Shown in pieces: positions 22,402-30,645 of a stretch of 32,987 nucleotides of DNA. The notes beneath the pieces are model-generated. The model did no database searches and was not told the origin of the DNA. It saw nothing but the letters and a program-made list of their open reading frames with translations. A program made the position numbers and the translations under genes. The stretch lies in assembly GCF_007713735.2 (NCBI RefSeq), contig NZ_VMNW02000092.1:1-32987 (forward strand), read 5' to 3'. Every line of letters begins with the position of its first letter. Within the stretch, counting starts at the first letter, position 1. The DNA comes from Amycolatopsis acidicola (GTDB lineage: Bacteria > Actinomycetota > Actinomycetes > Mycobacteriales > Pseudonocardiaceae).

Positions 22402-25005
22402 CTAGCTGTTGAGGCGGGCGGCCAGCTCCGCCCGGGAGCGGATGCCGAGCTTCGCGTAGACGCGGGTCAGGTGGTATTGGACCGTTTTGGTGGACAGGTA
22501 CAGCTCGGTGGCGACGTCGCGATTGGACAGTCCTTTCGCGACCAGCCGCGACACCGCCGTCTCCTGGGGGGTCAGCTCGTCGTGGCCGCGTTCGCCGCGG
22601 GGCAGGTGGACGCCGCCCGCCTTCAGCTCTCGGTCGCATTTGTCCACATAGGTCACCGCGCCGAGCGCAGCGAACGTCTCGCGCGCGGTGGTCAGCGCCT
22701 CGTCGGCTTCGCGGCGTTTCCCGGCGCGGCGCAGGATCTGGCCCCGGGTGAACTCGATCCGCGCGCGGTCGTAGCGCAGCGGCAGGCCTTCCAGCAGCTC
22801 CAGCGCCACCCCGAAACTGGCCTTCGCGCGATCGAGTTCACCGGTGGTGCCTTCGAGCCTCCCCCGGGCCGCCGCGAGCCGGGCGCGAGCCGAGGCCAGC
22901 CCGCGCTCGGCGGCGAGTTTCTCGTGCGGGACAAGGAAAGCGTCGGCCTCGGCGTAGCGGCCGTCGATCACCAGAGCGTGCGCGTACATGTCCGCCCACG
23001 GCCACTGGCCCGGCTCGTCGATCGAGCATCCGACCCGCGGGCTCGTCAACGGCCGCAGCGCGCGCAGCACGGCCGCGGCGTCGGTGCGCACCTCGGCGAG
23101 CTGGGCGCGTGCCAGGCACAGCGGCACGCGCATCATCTCGTAGTCGTCGGGGCCGGAATCGGCGCGGCGCAAGGCTTCCGCGGCGAGTTCGGTCTCACCG
23201 CGCAGCGCGTGCACGGCGACCGCCGTCCACTGCAGCAAGGGCCCGACGAGCGCGATGCCGCTGTGGTCGAGCACAGCTTGCGCTTCGCGGACGGTGTGCA
23301 CGGCGTCGTCCCAGTCGCCGGTGAGGAACCGCGCGCGGGCGAGCCACGCGCCCGCCCACAGCGAAATCCGGCTGGACCCGCCGAGAACCGTGGTGGGGAC
23401 GGAACTTTTGAGATCCGCCTGCGCTTCGTCGACCGCGTCGCGGGTCAGCCCGACCCAGCCGCGCGCCATCACGATCCGCTGGGTCTGCGCGCCATGCTGG
23501 ACGCGCTCGGCCAGTTCCGTGTACTCCCGCAACGCTTTCTCGGCCTCGCCGCGCCCGGCCAGGCCCAGCCCGCGGATCGCCGCCGCCTCCACCGCGGCGG
23601 GTTCGTCGGCGCCCGTGAAGGCGATCGCGCGGTCCGCCCACGTGACAAGATCGCCCGGACGGCAGCACGACAGGAAATGCAGCACGTAACGCTGGCAGAT
23701 CAGCGCCGCGACATCCGGTTCTCGCTCGGCGTTCACCAGCGCCCACGCGCGCGCGAGCCGCGCTTCGGCCTCGGCGCGGCGGCCGCGCACGATCGCCAGA
23801 TAGCCGAGAACCGCGTTGCGGAGCGGGGTTTCGCGCAGGCCCTCGACTTCGGGCACCAGCGCTCCGGCGCCGAGTACGTCCCCGGCGCCGATCAACGCGT
23901 CCACCGCCCGAGTCAGCCTGCTTTCGCGCTGCAGCCTGTCTTCCGTCAGCCGCGCGGCATCGCTGAGCAACGAAGCCGCGACGCCCCAGGCGCCGTCGGC
24001 CGCGCGCACTCCGGCGAGTTCGTCGAGTTCGTCGGCGAGCGCGGCGTCGGGCAACGGCGTCGCCGCGACGAGCAGCCGCAGTTTCCGCACCGGGTCGTCG
24101 ACCAGCTCCGCGGCGCGGCGATGCAACTCCGACGCCGTGGCGGGGCCGAGCGCCACCAGCATGGCGGCGCGCACCATCGGGTCCGCGGGCGCCAGTTCGG
24201 TGAGCCCGCGCGGCCCGAGCGCGACCAGTCCCGTGCCGCATGCTTCGTCGAGCACTGCCAGCAAATCGTCCTGGACCCCGGCCAGCAACGCCGCATCCCG
24301 CACGGCTGTCGCCGGGCCGAGCACGGCCACCGCCTCCACGATCCGCCGCGCCTGAAGCGAACAGCCCGCGAGCGCCTCACCGACGCGCGCCGCCACCCCG
24401 GCGGGCGCGGGCAGGTCGGGGTCGAACCGGCTCCAGATGTCGCGCGGCGCCTCGGCGAGCAGATCCACGACGTGGCGCGGGATCCCTCCGGTGTGTCTGG
24501 TGAGCCGCTCCGCCATCGACGCGTGCAGGAGGATTCCCCGCGCCGCGGCCAGTTCGCCCACCGCGACGGCGCTGAGCGGAGCGAGCGGTACCTCCGCCGT
24601 GGCGGCCTGCCGCAGCAGATCCGTCGCGGCGGGAGCGGCCGCGACGATCAGCAACCGCGCTTTCGGATGATGACGAACGGTCGACGCCAGCGCCCGCACG
24701 GACTCGGCGTCGGCCCACTGCGCGTCGTCCACCACCGCGAGCGTGCCGCTTTCGCTTGTCACGGCGGCGATCCCGGCCGGGTCCGTGCCGATCCCCGGCA
24801 CGAGCTGATCGGCGACCGCGTACGCCCGCTCGCTCTCCCAGGGCGTGGCCGTCGCACGGCGGACCGGTCCGGGGTGGGCGGCGGCGAACGCCTCCAGCAG
24901 CGCGCTCCGGCCCACCCCTGGCGGACCCGTGACAAGGACGAAGCCCGCCTCTCGCCGCAGCGCGGCGAGCGCGTCGTCACGGCCGATCAGGGCGCCATCG
25001 CTCAC
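22402..25005 (-). CDS. LAL-type LuxR-family regulator (ATPase, TPR-like, LuxR HTH)
   Basis: An 867-residue large ATP-binding LuxR regulator. The P-loop GPPGVGRS (27-34) has arginine 33 where Walker A needs lysine, and Walker B is LAVVDDAQWAD. A long helical TPR-like middle follows. The C-terminal 60 residues are a LuxR HTH: LTPQETAVSRLVAKGLSNRDVATELYLSTKTVQYHLTRVYAKLGI in overlapping parts. The GTG at 25005 was chosen because the AAA region starts there and TATCGT lies 6 bases upstream; the frame is open for 62 more codons into the ben gene. It sits 26 bases after the ben operon on the same strand, so it may be cotranscribed and may regulate aromatic catabolism. Confidence 0.88.
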   Translation of the reverse strand: MSDGALIGRDDALAALRREAGFVLVTGPPGVGRSALLEAFAAAHPGPVRRATATPWESERAYAVADQLVPGIGTDPAGIAAVTSESGTLAVVDDAQWADAESVRALASTVRHHPKARLLIVAAAPAATDLLRQAATAEVPLAPLSAVAVGELAAARGILLHASMAERLTRHTGGIPRHVVDLLAEAPRDIWSRFDPDLPAPAGVAARVGEALAGCSLQARRIVEAVAVLGPATAVRDAALLAGVQDDLLAVLDEACGTGLVALGPRGLTELAPADPMVRAAMLVALGPATASELHRRAAELVDDPVRKLRLLVAATPLPDAALADELDELAGVRAADGAWGVAASLLSDAARLTEDRLQRESRLTRAVDALIGAGDVLGAGALVPEVEGLRETPLRNAVLGYLAIVRGRRAEAEARLARAWALVNAEREPDVAALICQRYVLHFLSCCRPGDLVTWADRAIAFTGADEPAAVEAAAIRGLGLAGRGEAEKALREYTELAERVQHGAQTQRIVMARGWVGLTRDAVDEAQADLKSSVPTTVLGGSSRISLWAGAWLARARFLTGDWDDAVHTVREAQAVLDHSGIALVGPLLQWTAVAVHALRGETELAAEALRRADSGPDDYEMMRVPLCLARAQLAEVRTDAAAVLRALRPLTSPRVGCSIDEPGQWPWADMYAHALVIDGRYAEADAFLVPHEKLAAERGLASARARLAAARGRLEGTTGELDRAKASFGVALELLEGLPLRYDRARIEFTRGQILRRAGKRREADEALTTARETFAALGAVTYVDKCDRELKAGGVHLPRGERGHDELTPQETAVSRLVAKGLSNRDVATELYLSTKTVQYHLTRVYAKLGIRSRAELAARLNS

Positions 25006-25031
25006 CTCATCACGATAGCCGCGTGGGGGCT

Positions 25032-27656
25032 TCACCCCTGGTCGCCGCCCGCGACGGGCAAAACCGTGCCGGTGACGTACGAGGCCTCGTCGGAGGCGAG
25101 GAACGCGATCGCGGCCGCCTGCTCGTCCAGCGTGCCGTACCGCTTCAGCAGCGAAGACCGCACTGTCTGGTCGATGTGCGCCTGGAACCACGCCTGTTCC
25201 CGCGGGGTTTCCGCCACCGGCGTGCCCCGGGAAATCCGGCGCGGCGGCGCCTCCGTGCCGCCCGGCGCGGTGCCGACCACGCGCACGCCGGCCTCGGCGT
25301 ACTCGAAGGCGAGCGACGCGGTGAGCGCGTTGATCCCGCCCTTGGCCGCCGAATACGGGACCCGGTGGATGCCGCGGGTGGCCGCCGAGGACACGTTGAC
25401 GATCACCCCGCCGCCGGCCGCGACCATCGACGGCAGCACCGCGTGGCAGGCGTAGAGCGTGGTCAGCAGCGAACGCCGGACCTCGGCCTCGATCTGCGCC
25501 GGCGTGAACTCGGTGAACGGCTTGAAGTTGATCGCCCCGCCCACGTTGTTGACCAGCACGTCGACCCGGCCGAACCGGTTCACCGCCGCCTCGGCCACCG
25601 CCCGCGCGCCTTCCGGGGTCTCCAGATCGGCGAGCACGGCCAGCGCGTCGTTCGGCAGCTGCGCCGGCAACTCGGTCACCAGGTTCGCGCGGTCGGCCAG
25701 CACGAGCAGCCCGCCCTCGGCGCTGATCCGGCGGGCGGCCGCCTCACCGATGCCCTGCGCGGCGCCGGTGACCACCACGACCTTGCCCGCGAACCGCCCT
25801 GGCGTGACGAACTTCGGCCCGCTTTCCGTGCCCGCCATCGCGCGCCGGGTGGTGATCTTGGACCGCTCCGCGTGCTCGGCGACCAGCCGCCGCGCGGTGG
25901 CCCGGTCCCCCGCCTCGAACGCGGTGACGATGTCGAGGTGGTCCTGCGTGCAGCGCGGATGGCACCAGGTGGCGCGGCGCAGGGTTTCTTCCATGTGCCC
26001 CTTCACGCCGAGCGCCTGGTACGCCTGCAGCAGATGCTCGTTGCCGGTGAGCGTGAACAGGTAGTCGTGGAAGGCCGCGTTCGTCTCGGTGTAGGCCGCC
26101 GCGTCGACGAACCGGTCACCGTCCACATAGGGCACCGTCGCCTCGGCCAGCAAGCGGTAACCCGAAAGCTGGGACTGCGAAAGCCTGCCGATGGTGATCT
26201 CCACGGCCCCCAGTTCGAGCGCCTGCCGGGCCTCGAAGACGGCGTCGGACTCGTGCACCGACGGGTGTTCCTCGCCGATCTCGTACCCGCGCGGCGCCGC
26301 CAGCGGCTCGATCCCGGCGCCGGGCAGCATCTCCTGTCCGGCGATTTTCCTTGCCACGGCGGGAAGTTCGGGCTCACCAGGGTCGAGAAGGCGACTCCCC
26401 GACCCGGTGCCGGGCCACAGGCGCTGCCCCGCGATCGAGGCCGCGGCGGCAGCCTCCTCGGCCGGCACGCGCGGGGACTGGGCGCGCAACGGCTCGAGCT
26501 CGATCGCGGGGAACAGCGCCTGCCCCGCCACGCCGCGGCCACCCGGAACCGCGGGCGCAGGCAGGTCTGGGGCCGGTTCGGGAACCGGCTCGGGCTCGGG
26601 CTCCGCTTCGGCGACGGGCGCGGCGACGGATGCGGCCACGGGCGCGGCGGCGGCCGAGAGCGCGAACTTCTCGTAGTAGAAACCGGTCGGCTCCACCCCG
26701 CGCTCGGCGAAGTGCTTCCGCACGGCCTCGACCATCGGCGGCGGCCCGCACAGGTACACCGCGACGTCGCCGCCGTAGAGGTGCTCGTCGCGGATCAGGC
26801 TGGTGACGTACCCCTTGTTGGGCGCCGCACTGTCCGGATCGGACACGCAGTAGTCCCACGTCAGCCCTTCGACCTGGGCGGCGAGCTCGGCGAGGGTGCC
26901 GGTCTCCACCAGGTCGTCGTCGGTGCTGACGCCGTAGATCAGGTGCGCGGGGCGCGTCGAGCCCGCGGCCCGCATCGTCCGCACGATCGACAGGATCGGC
27001 GCCAGCCCCGTCCCGCCCGCGAGCAGCAGCACCGGGCGTTCGGTCTCGCGCAGGAAGAAACTGCCGTTGGGGCCGGTGAATTCGAGCTCGTCCCCGGGCT
27101 GGGCGCGTTCGGTGAGGTAGTCCGACATGACCCCGCCAGGGGTCAGCTTCACCAGGAACGTCAGCTGCTTGTCCTCGGGCGCGTTGCTGAACGAGTACGA
27201 CCGCGTCTGCCCGGTGCCGGGCACGGCGATGTTGACGTACTGGCCCGGCAGGAAAGCGAGCTTGTCCCGCTCCGGCGTCTCGACCGTCAGCGCCACCGTG
27301 GTCGGCGAAAGCCTGTCGAGCGCGGTGAGCCGCGCCGGGTACGTGGCCGCCTGCGTCTTGGCGACCGCGGAGGTGCTCGCGATGCGCAGCACGAGGTCCG
27401 ACTTCGGCTTCATGCTGCACGGCAGCACATAGCCCTGCTCGGCTTCGCCCTCGGTGAGCGCGTCGTCGATGTAGCTCCCGCCGTCGAACTCGCCCGACTC
27501 GCAGAACGCCTTGCAGGTCCCGCAGGCGCCGTCCCGGCAGTCCAGCGGGATGTTGATGCGCTGGCGGTACGACGCGTCCGCGACCGTCTGGTCCGGCGCG
27601 CACGTGATGAAGCGCGTGACACCGTCCTCGAAGGACAGTGCGACCTGGTGGGTCAT
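25032..27656 (-). CDS. benC-benD: Fused BenC - FCD domain - BenD protein
   Basis: An 874-residue fusion. Residues 1-95 are a plant-type 2Fe-2S ferredoxin (C40, C45, C48, C80). Residues 100-333 are the FAD/NAD reductase (RSYS 152-155, GGTGLAP 214-220, CGPPPM 303-308), together the benzoate dioxygenase electron-transfer component. An Ala/Pro/Glu linker (about 335-460) has three IAGQ-type repeats. Residues about 465-600 resemble the FCD ligand-binding domain of GntR regulators (FHDYLFTLTGNEHLL; H530, H573, H595 as possible metal ligands) without any DNA-binding part. Residues 620-874 are a short-chain dehydrogenase (TGAAQGIG, Y768 and K772), matching BenD, the benzoate cis-diol dehydrogenase. 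A GAGGAGG site precedes the start; benB ends 10 bases upstream. Confidence 0.88.
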   Translation of the reverse strand: MTHQVALSFEDGVTRFITCAPDQTVADASYRQRINIPLDCRDGACGTCKAFCESGEFDGGSYIDDALTEGEAEQGYVLPCSMKPKSDLVLRIASTSAVAKTQAATYPARLTALDRLSPTTVALTVETPERDKLAFLPGQYVNIAVPGTGQTRSYSFSNAPEDKQLTFLVKLTPGGVMSDYLTERAQPGDELEFTGPNGSFFLRETERPVLLLAGGTGLAPILSIVRTMRAAGSTRPAHLIYGVSTDDDLVETGTLAELAAQVEGLTWDYCVSDPDSAAPNKGYVTSLIRDEHLYGGDVAVYLCGPPPMVEAVRKHFAERGVEPTGFYYEKFALSAAAAPVAASVAAPVAEAEPEPEPVPEPAPDLPAPAVPGGRGVAGQALFPAIELEPLRAQSPRVPAEEAAAAASIAGQRLWPGTGSGSRLLDPGEPELPAVARKIAGQEMLPGAGIEPLAAPRGYEIGEEHPSVHESDAVFEARQALELGAVEITIGRLSQSQLSGYRLLAEATVPYVDGDRFVDAAAYTETNAAFHDYLFTLTGNEHLLQAYQALGVKGHMEETLRRATWCHPRCTQDHLDIVTAFEAGDRATARRLVAEHAERSKITTRRAMAGTESGPKFVTPGRFAGKVVVVTGAAQGIGEAAARRISAEGGLLVLADRANLVTELPAQLPNDALAVLADLETPEGARAVAEAAVNRFGRVDVLVNNVGGAINFKPFTEFTPAQIEAEVRRSLLTTLYACHAVLPSMVAAGGGVIVNVSSAATRGIHRVPYSAAKGGINALTASLAFEYAEAGVRVVGTAPGGTEAPPRRISRGTPVAETPREQAWFQAHIDQTVRSSLLKRYGTLDEQAAAIAFLASDEASYVTGTVLPVAGGDQG

Positions 27657-27666
27657 GACGTCCTCC

Positions 27667-28179
27667 TCAGAAGTGGTAGACGTCGACCACGTGGTGGATG
27701 TAGTCGTTCTTGAGCACCACCGTCTTGCGCCGGATCAACGGGCTCTCGCCGGAGAAATCGATGGTGTAGAACGAAGTCCCGTAGTACGGGTCGACGGTCT
27801 GGTAGCGGAAGTACATGGTGTGCCAGTTGAACCGCACGTCGACGATCTCGCCCCGCCGCTCGATCAGCTCCACGTTCGAGATGTTGTGGCTGGTGCGCGG
27901 TTCCGGGATCGAGGTGGCGCTCGAGCGCTCCGTGCGGATGCGGAACACGCGGTCCTCGAGCCCGCCCTTGTTCGGGTAGAAGATCAGCGAGATCTCCGTC
28001 TGCGGGTCCTCGGTGAGCAGATCGTCGGTGCCCCACGAGGGCATCCAGTAGACGACGTCGTCGGCGTAGCAGTCGAGCCACTTCTCGAACTCGCGGTCGT
28101 CGAGGTAGCGGGCCTCGCGGTAGAGGAACTGCTCGATGTCGTGCTGGGTAATGGTCCTCGGCTCGGTGGTGGTGGTCAT
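27667..28179 (-). CDS. benB: Benzoate 1,2-dioxygenase small (beta) subunit
   Basis: A 170-residue ring-hydroxylating dioxygenase beta subunit of the NTF2-like cone fold. ITQHDIEQFLYREARYLDDREFEKWLDCYADDVVYWMPSW is split here as the family opening, and FRIRTERSSATSIPEPRTSHNISNVEL is typical of BenB/XylY. The end is DYIHHVVDVYHF, as in benzoate and toluate dioxygenases. It has a structural role in the alpha3beta3 terminal oxygenase. The ATG at 28179 overlaps the benA stop (ATGA), and the fused reductase/dehydrogenase gene follows 10 bases downstream. Confidence 0.95.
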   Translation of the reverse strand: MTTTTEPRTITQHDIEQFLYREARYLDDREFEKWLDCYADDVVYWMPSWGTDDLLTEDPQTEISLIFYPNKGGLEDRVFRIRTERSSATSIPEPRTSHNISNVELIERRGEIVDVRFNWHTMYFRYQTVDPYYGTSFYTIDFSGESPLIRRKTVVLKNDYIHHVVDVYHF

Positions 28180-29525
28180 CGGCCCTCCTCGATCGCCGCC
28201 TGCATCGTCTGCTGCCAGTAGCCGTGCTGGACGGGGTAGAGCCCCTCGTCCTCGTTCTTCACCCCGGCCGAGACCACGCCGTCGAGGCCGAGCGAGCGCG
28301 CGACCTCGTCGGGGCCGCTCAGCCAGTGCTCGGCGCCGCGGCTCAGGTCGTTCCACGGGGCGGCGGTGGCGCGGTAGGTGAGCTGGCAGGAGCGGAACTC
28401 CTCCAGGTCGTCCGGGGTGGCCATGCCGGAGGCGTTGAAGAAGTCCTCGTACTGCCGGATCCGCCACGCGCGGGCCTCGGCGCTCTCGCCCTTCGGCGCG
28501 ATGCAGTAGATGGTGACCTCGGTCCGGTCCGGCGCGACCGGCCGGAAATGCCGGATCTGCGTGGAGAACTGGTCCATCAGGTAGACATTCGGGTACAGGC
28601 ACAGGTTCCGGGACCCGCGCACCATGAACTCGCCCTTGGCGTCGCCGAACTCCCGCTTCAGCTCGTCCATCCGGTTCCACAGTGGACGGTCCTGCGGGTT
28701 GCCCGCCCAGGTCCACAGGCACAGGTGCCCGTGCGGGAACGACCAGTAGCCGCCGCCGGACTTGCCCCAGCTGCCGGCGTCGAGCGTCTTGGTCTCGTTC
28801 TTGGACTCGCCGGTGCCGCGCCGGGCGGTGGTGGCCGCGTAGTTCCAGTGCGTCGCGGTGACGTGGTAGCCGTCTGCGCCGTTCTCCGCCTGGACCTTCC
28901 AGTTGCCGTCGTAGGTGTAGCTCGACGCGCCGCGCAGCACTTCCAGCCCCTCCGGGGACTGGTCCACCAGCATGTCGATGATCTTGGTGGCGTCGCCGAG
29001 GTGCTCGGTCAGCGGCAGCACGTCCTCGTTGAGGCTGCCGAAGAGGAACCCGCGGTAGGAGTCGAACCGGGCGACCTTGACCATGTCGTGCGAGCCGCCG
29101 GTGTTGAACGCACCGGGATAGCCCGCGCCCTCGGGGTCCTTGACCTTGAGCAGCGAGCCGTCGTTGCGGAACGTCCAGCCGTGGAACGGGCAGGTCAGCG
29201 TCATCCGGTTGTCGGTCTTGCGGCGGCAGACCATCGCGCCGCGGTGCGCGCAGGCGTTGATCAGGCAGTGCAGCGCGCCGTCCTTGCCCCGGGTGATCAC
29301 GACGGGCTGGCGGCCGATGTAGGTGGTGAAGTAGTCCCCCGGCTCCGCCACCTGGCTCTCGTGCGCGAGGTAGATCCAGTTGCCCTCGAAGATGTGCTTC
29401 ATCTCGAGCTCGAAGATCTCCTCGTCGGTGAAGATCCGGCGGTTCGCGCGGTAGATCCCCGCTTCGCGGTCCTCGACGAGAGCGTCGGCGAGCACGGCCG
29501 ACAGATGCTCCTGGGTCTCGGTCAT
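28176..29525 (-). CDS. benA: Benzoate 1,2-dioxygenase large (alpha) subunit
   Basis: A 449-residue Rieske oxygenase alpha subunit. The Rieske cluster is CAHRG (C92, H94) plus CPFHGW (C112, H115). The catalytic mononuclear iron uses H221 and H226 (GYHVTATHWNY), with D218 as the bridging acid, and a downstream acidic ligand. The C-terminal half contains GGYWSFPHGHLCLWTW and SRNLCLYPNVYLMDQ, characteristic of benzoate/toluate dioxygenases. It adds O2 to benzoate to give the 1,2-cis-diol carboxylate. A GGGAGGA site precedes the ATG. It is the first gene of the ben operon, divergent from the LysR-cat genes. Confidence 0.95.
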   Translation of the reverse strand: MTETQEHLSAVLADALVEDREAGIYRANRRIFTDEEIFELEMKHIFEGNWIYLAHESQVAEPGDYFTTYIGRQPVVITRGKDGALHCLINACAHRGAMVCRRKTDNRMTLTCPFHGWTFRNDGSLLKVKDPEGAGYPGAFNTGGSHDMVKVARFDSYRGFLFGSLNEDVLPLTEHLGDATKIIDMLVDQSPEGLEVLRGASSYTYDGNWKVQAENGADGYHVTATHWNYAATTARRGTGESKNETKTLDAGSWGKSGGGYWSFPHGHLCLWTWAGNPQDRPLWNRMDELKREFGDAKGEFMVRGSRNLCLYPNVYLMDQFSTQIRHFRPVAPDRTEVTIYCIAPKGESAEARAWRIRQYEDFFNASGMATPDDLEEFRSCQLTYRATAAPWNDLSRGAEHWLSGPDEVARSLGLDGVVSAGVKNEDEGLYPVQHGYWQQTMQAAIEEGR

Positions 29526-29636
29526 TGAGTCCTCCCACCGCCGTGGATCGGCTTTGATCGGCGTAGTTCCCCTGACTGTGACGGGGAGCGGCCGAGGTCA
29601 CACCAGGCAAATGCCCAGTCCTGACCCAGGGTGTGT

Positions 29637-29657
29637 TTGATTGGTCCTGCCTATCAA
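29637..29657. promoter_or_regulatory. LysR box TTGAT-N11-ATCAA between ben and cat operons
   Basis: A perfect 5-bp inverted repeat with an 11-base centre, exactly the T-N11-A layout bound by LysR-type regulators. It sits in the 211-base divergent region, 80 bases before the LysR gene and 112 bases before benA. A second small inverted repeat, CCGTA-TC-TACGG, lies at 29693-29704. The tract from 29636 to 29715 is visibly AT-richer than its surroundings. Confidence 0.65.
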
Positions 29658-29736
29658 TGCGACGGAAATTAGTCTTTGTGTTGTCGCAATATCCGTATCT
29701 ACGGTGAATCAATCGCACCAGAAGGGAGGTCCGGCG

Positions 29737-30645
29737 ATGGAGCTCCGGCATCTGCGGTACTTCGCCGCCGTGGCCGACACCTGCCATTTCGGGCGGGCGG
29801 CGCAGCGGCTGCACATGGCTCAGCCCGCGCTGTCGCAGGCGATCCGCCAGCTGGAGGACGAGCTCGGGGCGCCGCTGTTCGTCCGGACCACCCGGCAGGT
29901 CGCGCTGACCCCGGCCGGGGAGTTCCTGCGCGGTGAGGCACAGCGGGTGCTGGGCACGATCGACGACAGCGTGCGCGGCGTGCGCCGGATCGCGGGCGGG
30001 CGGCGCGGCCTGGTCCGCTTCGCCTTCACCGGCACCGCCGCGTTCTCCCACCTCCCGCGGATCGCGCGGGCGCTCAAGCAGGAGCTGCCCGAGGTGGCCG
30101 TCGAGGTGCACGCGGACCTGCTCACCCCGGCCCAGTGCGACGGGATGCGCGCCGGATCGCTCGACCTCGGCGTGCTCCGCCCGCCGGCCCGCGGCGACGG
30201 CATCGAGCTGCGCACGATCGAGAGCGAGCCACTGGTCGTGGTCGTGCCCGCCGACCACCGGCTGGCCGTGGAACCCGTGGTGTCCGTCGCCGACCTGCGC
30301 AACGAGGACTTCATCTCGTACGCGGGCAAGGACTCCGTCGTCAACGCGGCGATCGCGCGCGCCTGCCGCGCCGCGGGCTTCACCCCGCACACCGAGCACC
30401 AGGCGCCGGGCACCGCGGTGCTGCTCTCGCTCGTCGCGGGCGGGCTCGGGGTCGCGATGGCGCCCGCCTCGGCCCGCACGCTCCCGCTGGCCGGGGTCGT
30501 GTTCCGCGACCTGGCCGACGCCGGGCACGTGGAGCTGGCGCTGGCCTGGCGGAAGGACGAGGAGTCCTCACTGGTGCGCGCCGTACTCGACGTCCTGGAG
30601 GAAACGCTGATCCCCGAACCGAACGCCGCCGAGGTGAGTCCGTGA
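29737..30645 (+). CDS. LysR-family regulator of benzoate/catechol catabolism (CatR/BenM-like)
   Basis: A 302-residue LysR regulator. It starts MELRHLRYFAAVADTCHFG and has the HTH AAQRLHMAQPALSQAIRQLE followed by PLFVRTTRQVALTPAG. The effector domain begins VRFAFTGTAAF. The MELRHLRYFxAVA opening and effector layout are those of the CatR/CatM/BenM group, which respond to cis,cis-muconate and sometimes benzoate. AAGGGAGG precedes the ATG at 29737. It is coupled to catB (GTGA) and divergent from benA, so it likely controls both operons through the 29637-29657 box and itself. The ligand is inferred. Confidence 0.92.
   Translation: MELRHLRYFAAVADTCHFGRAAQRLHMAQPALSQAIRQLEDELGAPLFVRTTRQVALTPAGEFLRGEAQRVLGTIDDSVRGVRRIAGGRRGLVRFAFTGTAAFSHLPRIARALKQELPEVAVEVHADLLTPAQCDGMRAGSLDLGVLRPPARGDGIELRTIESEPLVVVVPADHRLAVEPVVSVADLRNEDFISYAGKDSVVNAAIARACRAAGFTPHTEHQAPGTAVLLSLVAGGLGVAMAPASARTLPLAGVVFRDLADAGHVELALAWRKDEESSLVRAVLDVLEETLIPEPNAAEVSP

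Noticed and set aside
22082..22405. Plus-strand frame with a seven-residue repeat (MLAPHVR/VLAPHVG) and its minus-strand counterpart
   Set aside because: The 21-bp DNA repeat is a multiple of three, so all frames stay open and give heptapeptides. There is no ribosome binding site, and the repeat recurs outside any frame at the window end.
22258..25455. Plus-strand open frame of 1065 codons opposite the LAL regulator
   Set aside because: Antisense shadow. The minus strand has clear Walker and LuxR HTH motifs, while this frame has none.
25023..27713. Plus-strand open frame of 896 codons opposite the BenC-BenD fusion
   Set aside because: Composition is that of reverse-strand reading; recognisable iron-sulfur and SDR motifs are all on the minus strand.
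27667..30528. Minus-strand 953-codon frame joining benB with sequence antisense to the LysR gene
   Set aside because: Only its last 170 codons are benB. The rest is out-of-frame benA and antisense LysR sequence, so it is not a fusion.
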